Under the pieces are notes generated by a model. The model made no database searches. It worked only from the letters and a program-made list of their open reading frames with translations, and had not been told where the DNA came from. From Paraburkholderia edwinii (lineage in GTDB: Bacteria > Pseudomonadota > Gammaproteobacteria > Burkholderiales > Burkholderiaceae): 64,000 bases of DNA. Both the position numbers and the translations under genes were made by a program. Shown here piece by piece: positions 40,862 through 49,728 of the stretch (position 1 is its first letter; each line of letters begins with the position of its first letter). The DNA lies in the NCBI RefSeq assembly GCF_019428685.1, contig NZ_CP080096.1, forward strand, positions 992,001 to 1,056,000, written 5' to 3'.

Positions 40862-41131
40862 TCAGTGTTTGTCTCCCGCGGTGAGCATCGGGTCTGCCGC
40901 GTCACGCTGCGCTGCATCCGCAGTGTCCGTTTCATTCATTGAGTAGCCGGACTTCTGTTCGGCGGCCAACGTCTGCGCGCTGATGCCGCGCTGCGATACC
41001 GGCGCGCCGACGCCGGGCTCGTAGTAAGGCGAAGGTCCGTAGCCGCTGGCGAAGGCGGGCGAGGCGAGCGCGCACACTGCGGATATGCTGGCGAGCGTGC
41101 GGACGATCGGGATGAGAAGGCTGCGAGTCAT
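40862..41131 (-). CDS. Small secreted protein of unknown function
   Basis: 89 residues; AGGAG eight bases before the ATG. A signal peptide (TLASISAVCALASPAFA-S) is followed by a short mature protein rich in Tyr/Pro/Gly (GYGPSPYYEPGVGAPVSQRG) and then Asp/Ala (DTADAAQRDAADPM). No Cys in the mature part and no known domain. It is divergent from the AraC gene at 41317. Confidence 0.7.
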   Translation of the reverse strand: MTRSLLIPIVRTLASISAVCALASPAFASGYGPSPYYEPGVGAPVSQRGISAQTLAAEQKSGYSMNETDTADAAQRDAADPMLTAGDKH

Positions 41132-41316
41132 GATAGTGCTCCTGAAGAATCGAACGGTCGAAGGTCGGAGTGCTGCGCTGCCTGATATCGATCAACCCTC
41201 CGGAACGTGAAAAAACGTACGTGTTGATCGTTCAACTTCAAAACACGGATGACCGTTTCCGCGTGCATCGTTTGTGTTCGATGCATGCTGTTGCAGCTGT
41301 ACGTGGGAGTAGTATC

Positions 41317-42411
41317 TTGACGAATGCCTTACCGATGAATGCTCCGGCGTCCACAGTTTTTGTGCGGAACGCCGGAACTGGAATTCAACGCGGTTTTCCG
41401 GGTGCGCTGAATATGGATGCGGTGTCCGATGTGCTGCGCTTCGTGCGACTGTCCGGCGCGCTTTATCTGAGCGGCGAATTCACCGCGCCGTGGTGTGTAA
41501 GCGGTGAACCCGACACCACGCTGTGCACGAGTTTCCTGCCGCGTGCGGAACGTGTGGTGTCCTATCATCTGATCACCGAAGGGCAGTGCTGGGCACAACT
41601 GCCTGGCGACCCGAGTTCCGCGATGCGTGTCGAAGCCGGTGAACTGCTCGTGGTGCCGCAAGGCGAAGCGCATCTGATGGGCAGCGCGCTCGATCTCGCG
41701 CCGGTGCCGGCGGCGCCGCTTCTGACAAGCCAGTTACAGGCAGCGCCCGGCGAAGTGCTGCGGCTCTCGTATGGCGGCGGCGGCGAGCGCACGCGGCTTC
41801 TGTGCGGCTTTCTCGCTTGTGACGAAACGCTGAATAACCCGGTGTTATCCGCGCTGCCGCGCATCTTCAAGATCGACATGCGCAACGATCCGCGCTCGGC
41901 GTGGCTCGAAGCGTCGCTCGAATTTGCGGCAGCCGAGGCTGCACAATGGCGTGCCGGCAGCGCGACCGTGCTCGCGCGGCTCTCCGAGCTGCTGTTCGTC
42001 GAAGCCGTGCGCCGCTGTATCGACACGCTGCCCGACGATCGTAAAGGCTGGCTGGCAGGCGTGCGCGACCGTTTTGTCGGCCGCGCGCTCGCTAGCCTGC
42101 ACGCGCAACCTGCGTATGACTGGACCGTCGACGAGCTCGCGCGTAAGGTTGGCTTGTCACGTTCCGCGCTGGCGCAACGTTTCTCCGATCTGCTCGGACA
42201 GCCGCCGATGCAATATCTGGCGAGCTGGCGTCTGAGGATGGCCGCGCACGAACTGTCGTCAGGCAGCAAGACGCTCGCCGCAGTCGCGGAACTGGTCGGC
42301 TACGAATCCGAAGCGGCGTTTAACCGCGCGTTCAAGCGCGAGTTCGGCATGCCGCCCGCCGGCTGGCGCAAGAGCCGCACAAAAATGGATGGCTTCGACA
42401 GCGCAATGTAA
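41317..42411 (+). CDS. AraC-family transcriptional regulator with N-terminal cupin
   Basis: About 364 residues if it starts at the TTG at 41317 (GGGAG eight bases upstream); ATGs at 41335 and 41413 are alternatives, and the open frame begins at 41170. The N-terminal AraC-binding cupin (cupin_6, about 35-215) has YHLITEGQCWAQLPG and GELLVVPQGEAHLMG. The double helix-turn-helix is at about 255-350 (WTVDELARKVGLSRSALAQRF, VGYESEAAFNRAFKREFGMPPAGWR). Same architecture as the 1897-2901 protein. The target is unknown. Confidence 0.88.
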   Translation: MTNALPMNAPASTVFVRNAGTGIQRGFPGALNMDAVSDVLRFVRLSGALYLSGEFTAPWCVSGEPDTTLCTSFLPRAERVVSYHLITEGQCWAQLPGDPSSAMRVEAGELLVVPQGEAHLMGSALDLAPVPAAPLLTSQLQAAPGEVLRLSYGGGGERTRLLCGFLACDETLNNPVLSALPRIFKIDMRNDPRSAWLEASLEFAAAEAAQWRAGSATVLARLSELLFVEAVRRCIDTLPDDRKGWLAGVRDRFVGRALASLHAQPAYDWTVDELARKVGLSRSALAQRFSDLLGQPPMQYLASWRLRMAAHELSSGSKTLAAVAELVGYESEAAFNRAFKREFGMPPAGWRKSRTKMDGFDSAM

Positions 42412-42963
42412 CGGTCGCCGCATGCATACCAGCTTTTCATGCGCGTCGAGCAGAACACGCGCGTAAAAAAATGCGCTGCTCGCGTCAATCGGCGAGCAGC
42501 GCAAAGGGGACCACGGCACGGTCCCTGGGAGGCTGTCCTGTCAAAGCCGAGCCGCCATCGTCGGCTCAACTCAAATTCATCCGCCGTGTCCGTTTCTCGT
42601 GATCTATTCGATCACAGACCTCACGATGCGTGTCGCGACGTAATGACCCGTAACGCAATGCTGCTATGCGTTGCGGTGCTTCTCCGGCACATTGCATCCT
42701 CATGGGTGGTCTACCTGTGACGATGCCTACGCATGAGTTAACCTCGCAGCCGTACGTTTATTCCCTGGTGGTGTTTTTAACGATCGTCGACGATGTATCG
42801 CGATGCGCGACGCGTATCCTTGAGCCCGGCTTAACCGATACATGATGGACTTCATACTTACATATGATTTACGCTAAAAGCCCCTGCAGATAGATTGAAT
42901 TCGCAGTTTCGAGCGGGCGCGTCATTGGTCGCGCCCTGTCCATTTGCTTGAAGGATGTCCAGC
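42412..42963. other. Intergenic region rich in hairpins
   Basis: About 550 bp. The left part (42465-42615) has four consecutive stem-loops ending, on the minus strand, in an intrinsic terminator, a candidate small RNA (see findings). The right part (42720-42950) is AT-richer and probably contains the promoter of the response-regulator gene. A plus-strand 93-codon frame at 42439-42720 looks unreal. Confidence 0.45.
42465..42503 (-). terminator. Intrinsic terminator on the minus strand with no gene upstream
   Basis: An 11-bp stem TGCGCTGCTCG / CGAGCAGCGCA with a ten-base loop. On the minus strand it is followed at once by seven T (42471-42465). No minus-strand protein gene lies between here and the far side of the intergenic region, which suggests an unannotated minus-strand transcript. 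On the plus strand it lies about 60 bases after the AraC stop. Confidence 0.7.
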
Positions 42964-43344
42964 TTGCACAACGCTTCCATCGTTTCGATCGTCGACGACG
43001 ACGAGTCGGTCCGGCTTGCCACCGCGAGCCTGATACGCTCGTTGGGTTGGTGCGTGAAAATCTATGCATCGGCCGAGGCGTTTCTTCGTTCGCCGGAATT
43101 CGAACAGACCGCATGCGTGGTCTGCGATATCCAGATGCCGGGTATGACCGGGCTCGAGATGCAGGCCCAACTCGTCGCGAGCGGCAATCGCTTGCCGATC
43201 ATTTTCGTCACCGCGTTTCCATCCGATGCCGCAAGGCGTCGCGCAAACGAAAACGGTGCGTACTTCTTTCTTCACAAGCCCGTCGACGCCGCGGAGTTTA
43301 CGCGCTGCCTGCAGTCGATTCTCGGCTCCGAACAGACTCAGTAA
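42964..43344 (+). CDS. Single-domain response regulator (receiver only)
   Basis: 126 residues from a TTG at 42964, with AAGGA eight bases upstream; an ATG at 42955 overlaps that AAGGA and cannot use it. A complete CheY/FixJ-type receiver: acidic pocket Asp11-13 (VDDDESVR), phospho-acceptor Asp55 (CDIQMPGMTG), Thr83 and Lys105 (HKP). There is no output domain. The VSIVDDDESVRLATASLIRS and HKPVDAAEF patterns are those of FixJ-type regulators lacking the DNA-binding part. No histidine kinase is adjacent, so it is an orphan, perhaps part of a phosphorelay. Confidence 0.92.
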   Translation: MHNASIVSIVDDDESVRLATASLIRSLGWCVKIYASAEAFLRSPEFEQTACVVCDIQMPGMTGLEMQAQLVASGNRLPIIFVTAFPSDAARRRANENGAYFFLHKPVDAAEFTRCLQSILGSEQTQ

Positions 43345-43520
43345 GCGTTGCCGTCAAATCGACGCGCAATAGGTCGCGCGCGCTCGTGCGGATTTGAAAT
43401 TGCGTCGCGAAAGTTAACTTCCGGTTCCTTCTTTTTGGCTAAGTTTGAAGCGGCGGGTCACCTGCGCGCTCCAGTGCGTCGGCCGGACTTGCCGAGTCGT
43501 GCTTTGCCAAGGAGGGAGTG

Positions 43521-43802
43521 ATGAAAAAGTTTCTGTTGCTCACGACGTCAGTGGCCGCGCTCGCGCTGACCGGCGTTTCCACGAGCGCATTCGCCCAGTC
43601 GACTGGCGCTCAGCCGCCCGGGCAACCTGCGAGCGCTGGGATGGCTGCATCGCCCGGCGCTTCGGGCGAAGGTCCGGGCATGTCGGGCCAGACGGCAAGC
43701 GGCAAGTACAGGACCGGCTGGCCGTGGCACAGCGCAGGCAACCACAACAATAACTGCGTCGGGCCTATCAGCTTTTGCAATGTTTACTTTGGTGGAGGTT
43801 GA
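43521..43802 (+). CDS. Small secreted protein, CVGPxSFCNxYFG family
   Basis: 93 residues from the ATG at 43521, with GGAGG five bases upstream (a GTG directly precedes it). A signal peptide (LLLTTSVAALALTGVSTSAFA-Q) is followed by a Pro/Ala/Gly-rich middle containing GASGEGPGMSG, then NHNNNCVGPISFCNVYFGGG. It shares with the 20318-20605 protein the signal-peptide end, the SGEGPG block and the 13-residue C-terminal motif; the rest is unalignable. Two Cys in the mature form. No recognised family. It lies between an orphan response regulator and a ferritin-like gene. Confidence 0.8.
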   Translation: MKKFLLLTTSVAALALTGVSTSAFAQSTGAQPPGQPASAGMAASPGASGEGPGMSGQTASGKYRTGWPWHSAGNHNNNCVGPISFCNVYFGGG

Positions 43803-44084
43803 GACGGGGTGTGCCGGCCGCTGCGCCTGCCCGTGCGTGCACAACGTACGCCGGCCCGCGCGGTGTTGCGGCGCGCAAATTGCTCTCCTTGATTTGTGCC
43901 TCTCGCGTGGCGCACTATGAACGGCTCCGGCTGGCACGCCGGCCGGGCCTTAATGCATGTGAACCGCGCATGTGGCCCACGCGCGTGATCCGCGCGCGCA
44001 AACCGCACGGCTGAACCATGCATGCAGACCGCGCGTGCTCGTGCTGCATGCTGCATCGCGCGCATTGCTCAAGGGGAGGGAACG

Positions 44085-44555
44085 ATGTCCGAACTCGATC
44101 GGGAGAGCGTGGTAGGTGTGCTCAACCACATTCTCGAATCGGAGCTGGCCGGTGTCGTGCGCTATACGCACTACTCGTTTCTCGTATTCGGATTCGGCCG
44201 GATTCCAATCGTCGCGTGGCTCCGGCAACAGGCCGATGAGTCGCTGCTGCACGCGCAGCAGGCCGGCGAGTGGATCACCACGCTTGGCGCGTACCCGTCG
44301 CTCGAAATCGGGCCGTTGCTCGATTCGCATACGTTCGATATCGGCTCGATTTTGCGCGAGTCTCTCGAAGCGGAGAATGTCGCGCTTGAGCTTTATCGCG
44401 AGTTGCTCGCGCTTGTAGAAGACCGCTCGGTCGCGCTTGAGGAATACGCGCGCCAGATGATTTACGCGGAAGAAATGCACGCCGGCGAAGTCGACAAGAT
44501 GCTGCGCCGGCCCGGTGCGCTGGCGACGTCGCCGGGAGCCGCGCCGCTTGCCTGA
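44085..44555 (+). CDS. Ferritin-like (bacterioferritin-related) protein
   Basis: 156 residues from the ATG at 44085 behind GGGGAGGG. A four-helix bundle with the diiron-type Glu/His set: Glu18 in NHILESELAGVVRYTHYSF, Glu and His in DESLLHAQQAGEW, and a second pair in ESLEAENVALELYRELL and YAEEMHAGEVDKML. It matches the short bacterioferritin-like proteins of Burkholderia rather than heme-bacterioferritin, as no Met in the heme position is evident. It probably stores or detoxifies iron. Stand-alone. Confidence 0.87.
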   Translation: MSELDRESVVGVLNHILESELAGVVRYTHYSFLVFGFGRIPIVAWLRQQADESLLHAQQAGEWITTLGAYPSLEIGPLLDSHTFDIGSILRESLEAENVALELYRELLALVEDRSVALEEYARQMIYAEEMHAGEVDKMLRRPGALATSPGAAPLA

Positions 44556-44610
44556 GCGCCCTGGCTTGCAACGATAGCGGCGACACCGGTGTGTCGCTAG
44601 CGTAGCGTCG

Positions 44611-45549
44611 TCATTGCGCGGTTTGCTGCCGCTGATACTCGTCGTGTTTCATCTCGAGGTAATCGACCTTTTCGACCTCGTGCAACTGGCGCGGATACTG
44701 TTCGGTCGCATCGAACCAGTGGTTCAGCCGATCGTCGAGGCGCTGGTTGGCCGGCTTCGACAGCGAAGCCAGGTATGCATCGATCGCAAGGTAGTAACGC
44801 ATCGTGTTGCGCTCGACGAGACCGCGCACGCCGCCAATATAGTCGCTACTGTCCGCCGATTTCGAAAAACCCACCTTGTCGCTGCCGATCGTGGCCAGAT
44901 AGGTTTTCATCGCCAGGCGACCCGCGGTGCCGTAACCGTACGAATAGGTCAGGTGAATGAACGTATGCGTGCTGTCGATCGCAACCGCTTCGAGCACGAT
45001 GTGATAGTCCTTCGTGCTCATCGGACCTTTGTCCGCGCTTAGATCGACCCTGAAGTAATTGGGGCGTGTGACGTCCGGGTGATAGTCGAACGTCACGCGG
45101 AATGTCGACGACAGTTTCTCTTCCACCTTCTTGCCGAGATTCACGTTGAGTGTGCTGCCGTTGGCGCCTGTCGTCGCATGGCAATACTTGATGTTCAGAT
45201 GCAGGATCAGCACGTCGCACCAGTTCGCGGGCCCCTTCTCCGGATTGTTTAGCGCGCCGTTGACGGTGGCGAACGGATAGTCGAGCACGGCGTAGATGTC
45301 GCCTTTCAGCGAATCGTGCGCTTCAGTCGAATCGAGATACAGCGGGCGATGAAACGGGTTGCTGGCAAGCTGCGCCGACAGGCTCTGATATTTATCGCGC
45401 AGCGCGGCCTCGTTGTCCGCGCCGAACGCCGGCGCGAGCGGCGCAAAACACGCAAGCAAAAGCGCGAATAGCGCAGTAAGCGCTCGCAGTGTGCAACGCG
45501 TGCGCGAGAATGAAACGCGCGCGATGGTCCATTGGGCAAATGAGTCCAT
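44611..45549 (-). CDS. Secreted protein of unknown function
   Basis: 312 residues; GGGAGG ten bases before the ATG. A long n-region precedes a signal peptide (LTALFALLLACFAPLAPAFG-A). The mature domain has alternating strands and helices (FRVTFDYHPDVTRPNYFRVDLSA, KDYHIVLEAVAIDSTHTFIHLTYSYGYG) that look like a lipid- or ligand-binding helix-grip fold, but I cannot confirm this. Two Cys (NWCDVLILHLNIKYC) may pair. It is divergent from the DUF2917 gene across 353 bp. Confidence 0.78.
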   Translation of the reverse strand: MDSFAQWTIARVSFSRTRCTLRALTALFALLLACFAPLAPAFGADNEAALRDKYQSLSAQLASNPFHRPLYLDSTEAHDSLKGDIYAVLDYPFATVNGALNNPEKGPANWCDVLILHLNIKYCHATTGANGSTLNVNLGKKVEEKLSSTFRVTFDYHPDVTRPNYFRVDLSADKGPMSTKDYHIVLEAVAIDSTHTFIHLTYSYGYGTAGRLAMKTYLATIGSDKVGFSKSADSSDYIGGVRGLVERNTMRYYLAIDAYLASLSKPANQRLDDRLNHWFDATEQYPRQLHEVEKVDYLEMKHDEYQRQQTAQ

Positions 45550-45902
45550 TTGCTCGAGCCTCCCTTATATTGTTTGTGATGTTGCGCTGCGTGCGCCGCA
45601 CCTGTCTGCCTGTGTGCCGCGTGTGTGCCTTTTGCGCGATGCACCAGAAGCAAGCATACGCTACTCGCTTGTGTCATGAACGACACCGGCAATCGCCTGC
45701 TAACAACAGGCATAACGATGGTGTAAACGCCGCCGCTCTCTTCTGGTGCATGCAACCGCAATTGATCAGGACTAGGAATATTCGCGTCGCGCCAGGTGTT
45801 CTGTTGTTACCGCGTTGCACACTGCGTTCCTGATGAACGGCATACGTCGAACGCGGGCGTGCCGGCGCTGATCGCGTCCGGGCGAGCGAGAAAGGAGGCA
45901 GG
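45550..45902. promoter_or_regulatory. Divergent promoter region with spaced 12-bp inverted repeat
   Basis: 353 bp between the secreted-protein gene and the DUF2917 gene. It holds ATGCACCAGAAG (45639-45650) and its exact inverse CTTCTGGTGCAT (45740-45751), 89 bases apart. A small hairpin GCCTG-ctaacaa-CAGGC lies near 45697-45713. Confidence 0.5.
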
Positions 45903-46268
45903 ATGCAACACTTGGCGCAACACATTCATGCGAATGTGCGACTTCCGAAAATCACCTATCACTTCGCAGTGAAACCGGGCGAGGTGTTCTACTGGGACTG
46001 CACGCCGGGCGCCGAAATCCGTACGCTGAGCGAACGCGTGTGGCTGACCCGCGCGGACTGCGATTACGACTACTGGCTCGAACCCGGCGGCGTGCTTCGG
46101 TTGCCGAAACACGAACGCATCAGCATGAGCACCGACGCCAACTGCGCCGCGGAGATTTCGGTGACCTGCGACTATTTTGGGTCGCAGCATGCCATGCGCG
46201 GCTGGTTCGATCGGGTCGTGTCCGTCTTTCGCGGCAGCCGGCAGGGTCCATCGCTACGCCATATGTGA
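45903..46268 (+). CDS. DUF2917 family protein
   Basis: 121 residues; AAGGAGG before the ATG. The DUF2917 core is clear: VKPGEVFYWDCTPGAEIRTL, VWLTRADCDYDYWLEPGGVLRLPKHERISM. It is a small cupin-like beta protein, common in Burkholderiaceae, of unknown role. Cytoplasmic, as no signal peptide is seen. The C-terminal 30 residues are basic. Confidence 0.88.
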   Translation: MQHLAQHIHANVRLPKITYHFAVKPGEVFYWDCTPGAEIRTLSERVWLTRADCDYDYWLEPGGVLRLPKHERISMSTDANCAAEISVTCDYFGSQHAMRGWFDRVVSVFRGSRQGPSLRHM

Positions 46269-46408
46269 TCAGGATGTCGCCGCATTGCCAACAATGCAGC
46301 TAACAGCGCGTCTAGCAACGCAGCTAACAACGCGGCGACAGTATGGTGGCAGCATTGCACGAAATCGCGAGTTTCTGCCATTTGCGGCGAACAGAAACTG
46401 CGCCAACG

Positions 46409-46945
46409 TCAAAGATGTTTATAGAAATACGTCGTCGAGCAGAATTCGCCGTCCGGCATAAGCGCGTACTTCGGCACGTCGCCGACGCGCTGCCAGCCCG
46501 CCTGTTCGTATAGCCGCGATGCGGGCGAACCGGTGACGGTATCGAGCACGAGCACGGTCTTGCCTTCTTCGCGCGCGATCGTGTCGACCGCGGCCATCAG
46601 ACGTCGCGCAATGCCTTGCCTGCGCACGGCGCGGGAGACGAGCATCTTGGCGACGTCGGCGCGATGCGGCTGATTGTCGGGCTGCGCGAGAATCATCTGG
46701 ACGGTGCCGACGATGCGTCCGGCATCGTCTTCGGCGACGAGCAGCGCGCGCTCGCCACGCGTCACGCCTGCCACGACATCGCGCCAGAACTCGAGCGCGC
46801 GCTCGCGCGGCAGCGGCAGCATAAAGCTGACCGATGCGCCCCCTTCCACGCAATCGACGAGCACGTCGGCCAGCGCTTCCATGCAGCGTGCGGCTTCGTT
46901 TGCGCCGACGCGGCGCACCGTGATCTGTTCGCTTTTATCGCTCAT
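46409..46945 (-). CDS. GNAT-family N-acetyltransferase
   Basis: 178 residues, one GNAT domain. The acetyl-CoA pyrophosphate loop is VSRAVRRQGIARRLMAAV (motif A, R-x-x-G-I-A), and motif B is VLDTVTGSPASRLYEQAGWQRVGDVPKYAL. An aminoglycoside-like or small-molecule substrate is possible, but the N-terminal part gives no specific hint. No strong ribosome binding site. It is convergent with the DUF2917 gene. Confidence 0.9.
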   Translation of the reverse strand: MSDKSEQITVRRVGANEAARCMEALADVLVDCVEGGASVSFMLPLPRERALEFWRDVVAGVTRGERALLVAEDDAGRIVGTVQMILAQPDNQPHRADVAKMLVSRAVRRQGIARRLMAAVDTIAREEGKTVLVLDTVTGSPASRLYEQAGWQRVGDVPKYALMPDGEFCSTTYFYKHL

Positions 46946-47401
46946 GTTGTTGTCCGTTGATGTTGTTGTTCACCGATAGCGGGCGGTGTCAGTGTATCGC
47001 CTTCGCACGTGGTCGCTGCAACGGTTTAACCGTGCATTTAAGATACGCCTTGTGCAAATTGACAGAGGACGGCGGCAGCGTCAGACCATCATGCCGTACC
47101 CGGTGGACTTACCCTGGTTTTGTCACGCGGACGTAGCAACGCATTGATAGCGTCTATCGTTTCGATACCGCCGGAGGTTGCATATGCAACGATTGCGGCG
47201 ACTCGCGCGCCGGCCGTCCGATGGCGGCCCCGAGACGCCCGATGGCAGAACTAGCAGTGCGAATGGCATGGATCGATGCATCGATTCGATTGAGTGAAGG
47301 CCGTATGCGAACGACACTTACTGCGTAGTCCAGACAAGGTGTGCCGCCCGCTTCAGATGGCGATCGGCAAGCCAGTGACCTTCCACTTTTGGAGCAACGC
47401 A
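46946..47401. other. Intergenic region before the HD-domain gene
   Basis: 456 bp. Apart from the small ORF at 47184-47297 with a good ribosome binding site, no gene or clear promoter is seen. Confidence 0.4.
47184..47297 (+). CDS. Possible 37-residue small protein
   Basis: GGAGG stands six bases before an ATG opening a 37-codon frame that begins MQRLRRLARRPSDGGPE: basic N-terminus, polar rest, two acidic residues at the end. It ends 104 bases before the HD-domain gene. No homologue is known to me. It may be a leader peptide, a small protein or chance. Confidence 0.3.
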   Translation: MQRLRRLARRPSDGGPETPDGRTSSANGMDRCIDSIE

Positions 47402-48091
47402 ATGAGCAAGATCATCGCCGGCATCAAGATCCCCGACAGCAAACTGGCGCGGGAAGCCACCGAACTGGTTCGCGACACCGAATCGGACCTGCTGTTCCAC
47501 CACTCGACGCGCGTGTTTCTCTTCGGTGCGCTGGCCGGCGAGCGCATGAAGCTCAAGTACGACCCGGAGTTGCTTTATATCGGCGGCATGTTCCACGATA
47601 TGGGTCTCACGCAGCGTTACAGCACTTCGCAGAACCGTTTTGAAGTGGACAGTGCGAATGCGGCAGCCGAATTCCTGCGCAAGCACGGCATCGCCGAGAC
47701 GGATGTCGAACTCGTCTGGGATGCGATCTCGCTGCACACGACGCCCGGCATTCCGCCGTTCAAGAAACCGGTCGTGCAACTGGTGACGGCCGGCGTCGAA
47801 ATGGACGTGCTCGGTCTTGCCTATGACCAGTTCACCGAAGAACAGCGCCGCCAGGTGGTGGCCGCGCATCCGCGCGCGGTGAACTTCAAGGAGCAGATTA
47901 TCGATGCCTTCAACGAAGGCATGAAGCATCGCCCCGATTCGACATTCGGCACGGTCAACGACGACGTGCTTGCATTGAAGGACCCGAAATTCAAACGCTT
48001 GAACTTTTGCAGCATCATCCTCGGCAACGCGTGGGTTGATGATGCACACGGCTGTGCGCATTGCAACGATCCGTCGCATAAGCACGGCTGA
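47402..48091 (+). CDS. HD-domain phosphohydrolase-like protein
   Basis: 229 residues from the ATG at 47402, with GGAG about seven bases upstream. The HD metal site is visible: His in FHHSTRVFLFG, HD in GGMFHDMGLT, His in DAISLHTTPG and a later Asp in GVEMDVLG. The C-terminus has a Cys/His tail (HGCAHCNDPSHKHG) that could bind a metal. The closest annotated relatives are cyanamide-hydratase-like HD proteins, but the substrate is unknown. It is followed by a 9-bp hairpin and then katA. Confidence 0.88.
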   Translation: MSKIIAGIKIPDSKLAREATELVRDTESDLLFHHSTRVFLFGALAGERMKLKYDPELLYIGGMFHDMGLTQRYSTSQNRFEVDSANAAAEFLRKHGIAETDVELVWDAISLHTTPGIPPFKKPVVQLVTAGVEMDVLGLAYDQFTEEQRRQVVAAHPRAVNFKEQIIDAFNEGMKHRPDSTFGTVNDDVLALKDPKFKRLNFCSIILGNAWVDDAHGCAHCNDPSHKHG

Positions 48092-48095
48092 GAGA

Positions 48096-48122
48096 GGCGC
48101 CGGCGGCGATCACGCCGGCGCC
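48096..48122 (+). terminator. Hairpin after the HD-domain gene
   Basis: GGCGCCGGC / GCCGGCGCC, a perfect 9-bp stem with a nine-base loop, four bases after the HD stop. Only a short T-run follows (GATTT), so termination may be partial, leaving some read-through into katA. Confidence 0.5.
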
Positions 48123-48175
48123 CGATTTGCCTGTTGCACCAATCGGCTTTGATCGACAATTTCAAAGGAAACCCC

Positions 48176-49630
48176 ATGAGCAACAAACTCACCACGGCAT
48201 TCGGCGCTCCTGTCGTCGACAATCAGAATACGCAGACCGCGGGCCCGCGCGGCCCGGCATTGCTGCAGGACGTCTGGCTGATCGAGAAGCTCGCGCACTT
48301 TGCGCGTGAAGTGATTCCTGAGCGGCGCATGCATGCGAAGGGGGCGGGTGCTCATGGCACGTTCACGGTCACGCACGACATCACGAAGTACACGCGCGCA
48401 AAAATCTTTTCGCAGGTCGGCAAGAAGACGCCGATGTTCGCGCGCTTTTCGACGGTGGCCGGCGAACGCGGCGCGGCCGATGCCGAGCGCGATATCCGTG
48501 GCTTCGCGCTGAAGTTCTATACGGAAGAGGGCAACTGGGACATGGTGGGCAACAATACCCCTGTGTTCTTCTTTCGCGATCCGCTGAAGTTCCCCGACCT
48601 CAATCACGCGATCAAGCGCGACCCGCGCACGGGCCTGCGCAGCGCGCAAAACCAGTGGGACTTCTGGACGCAACTGCCGGAAGCGTTCCACCAGGTGACG
48701 ATCGTCATGAGCGATCGCGGCATTCCGAAGAGCTTCCGTCATATGCACGGCTTCGGCAGCCACACGTACAGCTTTATCAATGCGCAGAATGAGCGCTTCT
48801 GGGTGAAGTTCCACTTCCGCACGCAGCAGGGCATCCAGAACCTGACCGATGAAGAAGCAGCGGCAGTCTGCGCGACCGATCGCGAAAGCAACCAGCGCGA
48901 CCTGTACGAAAGCATCGAGCGCAAGGATTTCCCGCGCTGGACGCTCTATGTGCAGATCATGCCGGAGAAGGACGCGGGCTCGTATCGCTACCATCCGTTC
49001 GATCTGACGAAGGTTTGGTCGAAGAAGGACTATCCGCTGATCGAAGTCGGCGTGATGGAACTGAACCGCAATCCCGACAACTTCTTCGCGGAAACCGAGC
49101 AGTCCGGTTTCGCGCCGTCGAACGTCGTGCCCGGCATCAGCTTCTCGCCGGACAAGATGCTGCAAGGGCGTCTCTTCTCGTACGCTGATGCGCAGCGTTA
49201 CCGCCTCGGCTCGAACTACTTCCAGATTCCGGTCAACGCGCCGCAGAGCCCCGTGCACAGCTATCACCGCGACGGCAAGATGCGCGTGGACGGCAACATG
49301 GGCGGTGCTGCCTCGTATGAGCCGAACACGGTCAGCGAATGGCAGGAACAGCCGGACTTCCGCGAACCGCCGCTGTCGATCGAAGGCGCGGCGGATCATT
49401 GGAATCACCGCGTCGACGACGATTACTTCTCGCAGCCCGGCAATCTGTTCCGATTGATGTCCGCGGCGCAGCAGCAGGTGCTGTTCGACAACACGGCACG
49501 TGCGCTGCAAGGCACGACGAAAGCGGTGCAGGATCTGCACGTCGAGCATTGCACGAAGGCTGATCCGGCTTACGGCGCGGGCGTGACGAAGGCGCTGGCG
49601 GCAATCGCCGCAAGCAGCAAGGCCCGCTAG
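48176..49630 (+). CDS. katA: Monofunctional heme catalase
   Basis: 484 residues, small-subunit (clade 3 type) length; the ATG at 48176 has AAGGA upstream. Distal His in [14 protein letters not shown], the Asn of [12 protein letters not shown], and proximal Tyr in [15 protein letters not shown] are all present, as are the NADPH-type [11 protein letters not shown] residues. It dismutates hydrogen peroxide in the cytoplasm. It has no signal peptide. An intrinsic terminator follows. No OxyR gene is nearby; the ECF sigma-factor remnant just downstream may once have been linked. Confidence 0.96.
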   Translation: MSNKLTTAFGAPVVDNQNTQTAGPRGPALLQDVWLIEKLAHFAREVIPERRMHAKGAGAHGTFTVTHDITKYTRAKIFSQVGKKTPMFARFSTVAGERGAADAERDIRGFALKFYTEEGNWDMVGNNTPVFFFRDPLKFPDLNHAIKRDPRTGLRSAQNQWDFWTQLPEAFHQVTIVMSDRGIPKSFRHMHGFGSHTYSFINAQNERFWVKFHFRTQQGIQNLTDEEAAAVCATDRESNQRDLYESIERKDFPRWTLYVQIMPEKDAGSYRYHPFDLTKVWSKKDYPLIEVGVMELNRNPDNFFAETEQSGFAPSNVVPGISFSPDKMLQGRLFSYADAQRYRLGSNYFQIPVNAPQSPVHSYHRDGKMRVDGNMGGAASYEPNTVSEWQEQPDFREPPLSIEGAADHWNHRVDDDYFSQPGNLFRLMSAAQQQVLFDNTARALQGTTKAVQDLHVEHCTKADPAYGAGVTKALAAIAASSKAR

Positions 49631-49664
49631 GTCGCTGCGCTTAACTTATCCAGTAGGGGTTGAG

Positions 49665-49700
49665 CCCGCTATCGCGATTGCGCGTTGGCGGGTTTTTTTT
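49665..49700 (+). terminator. Intrinsic terminator of katA
   Basis: CCCGC ... GCGGG with an inner GC-rich stem, followed by eight T. It begins 35 bases after the katA stop. Confidence 0.8.
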
Positions 49701-49728
49701 GCTTATTGAAGGGTGTTCGTGCTGACAT

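Noticed and set aside
42439..42720. 93-codon plus-strand frame after the AraC gene
   Set aside because: No start signal, and it covers the hairpin cluster that is better explained as RNA structure.
43454..43469. GG-N10-GC match upstream of the second CVGP-family gene as a sigma-54 site
   Set aside because: CGGC...CTGCG lacks the T of TGGC and the A/T-rich -12; such matches are common by chance in GC-rich DNA. A nearby TGGC has the wrong spacing.
48110..49549. 479-codon minus-strand open frame
   Set aside because: Antisense to the catalase gene; no domain.
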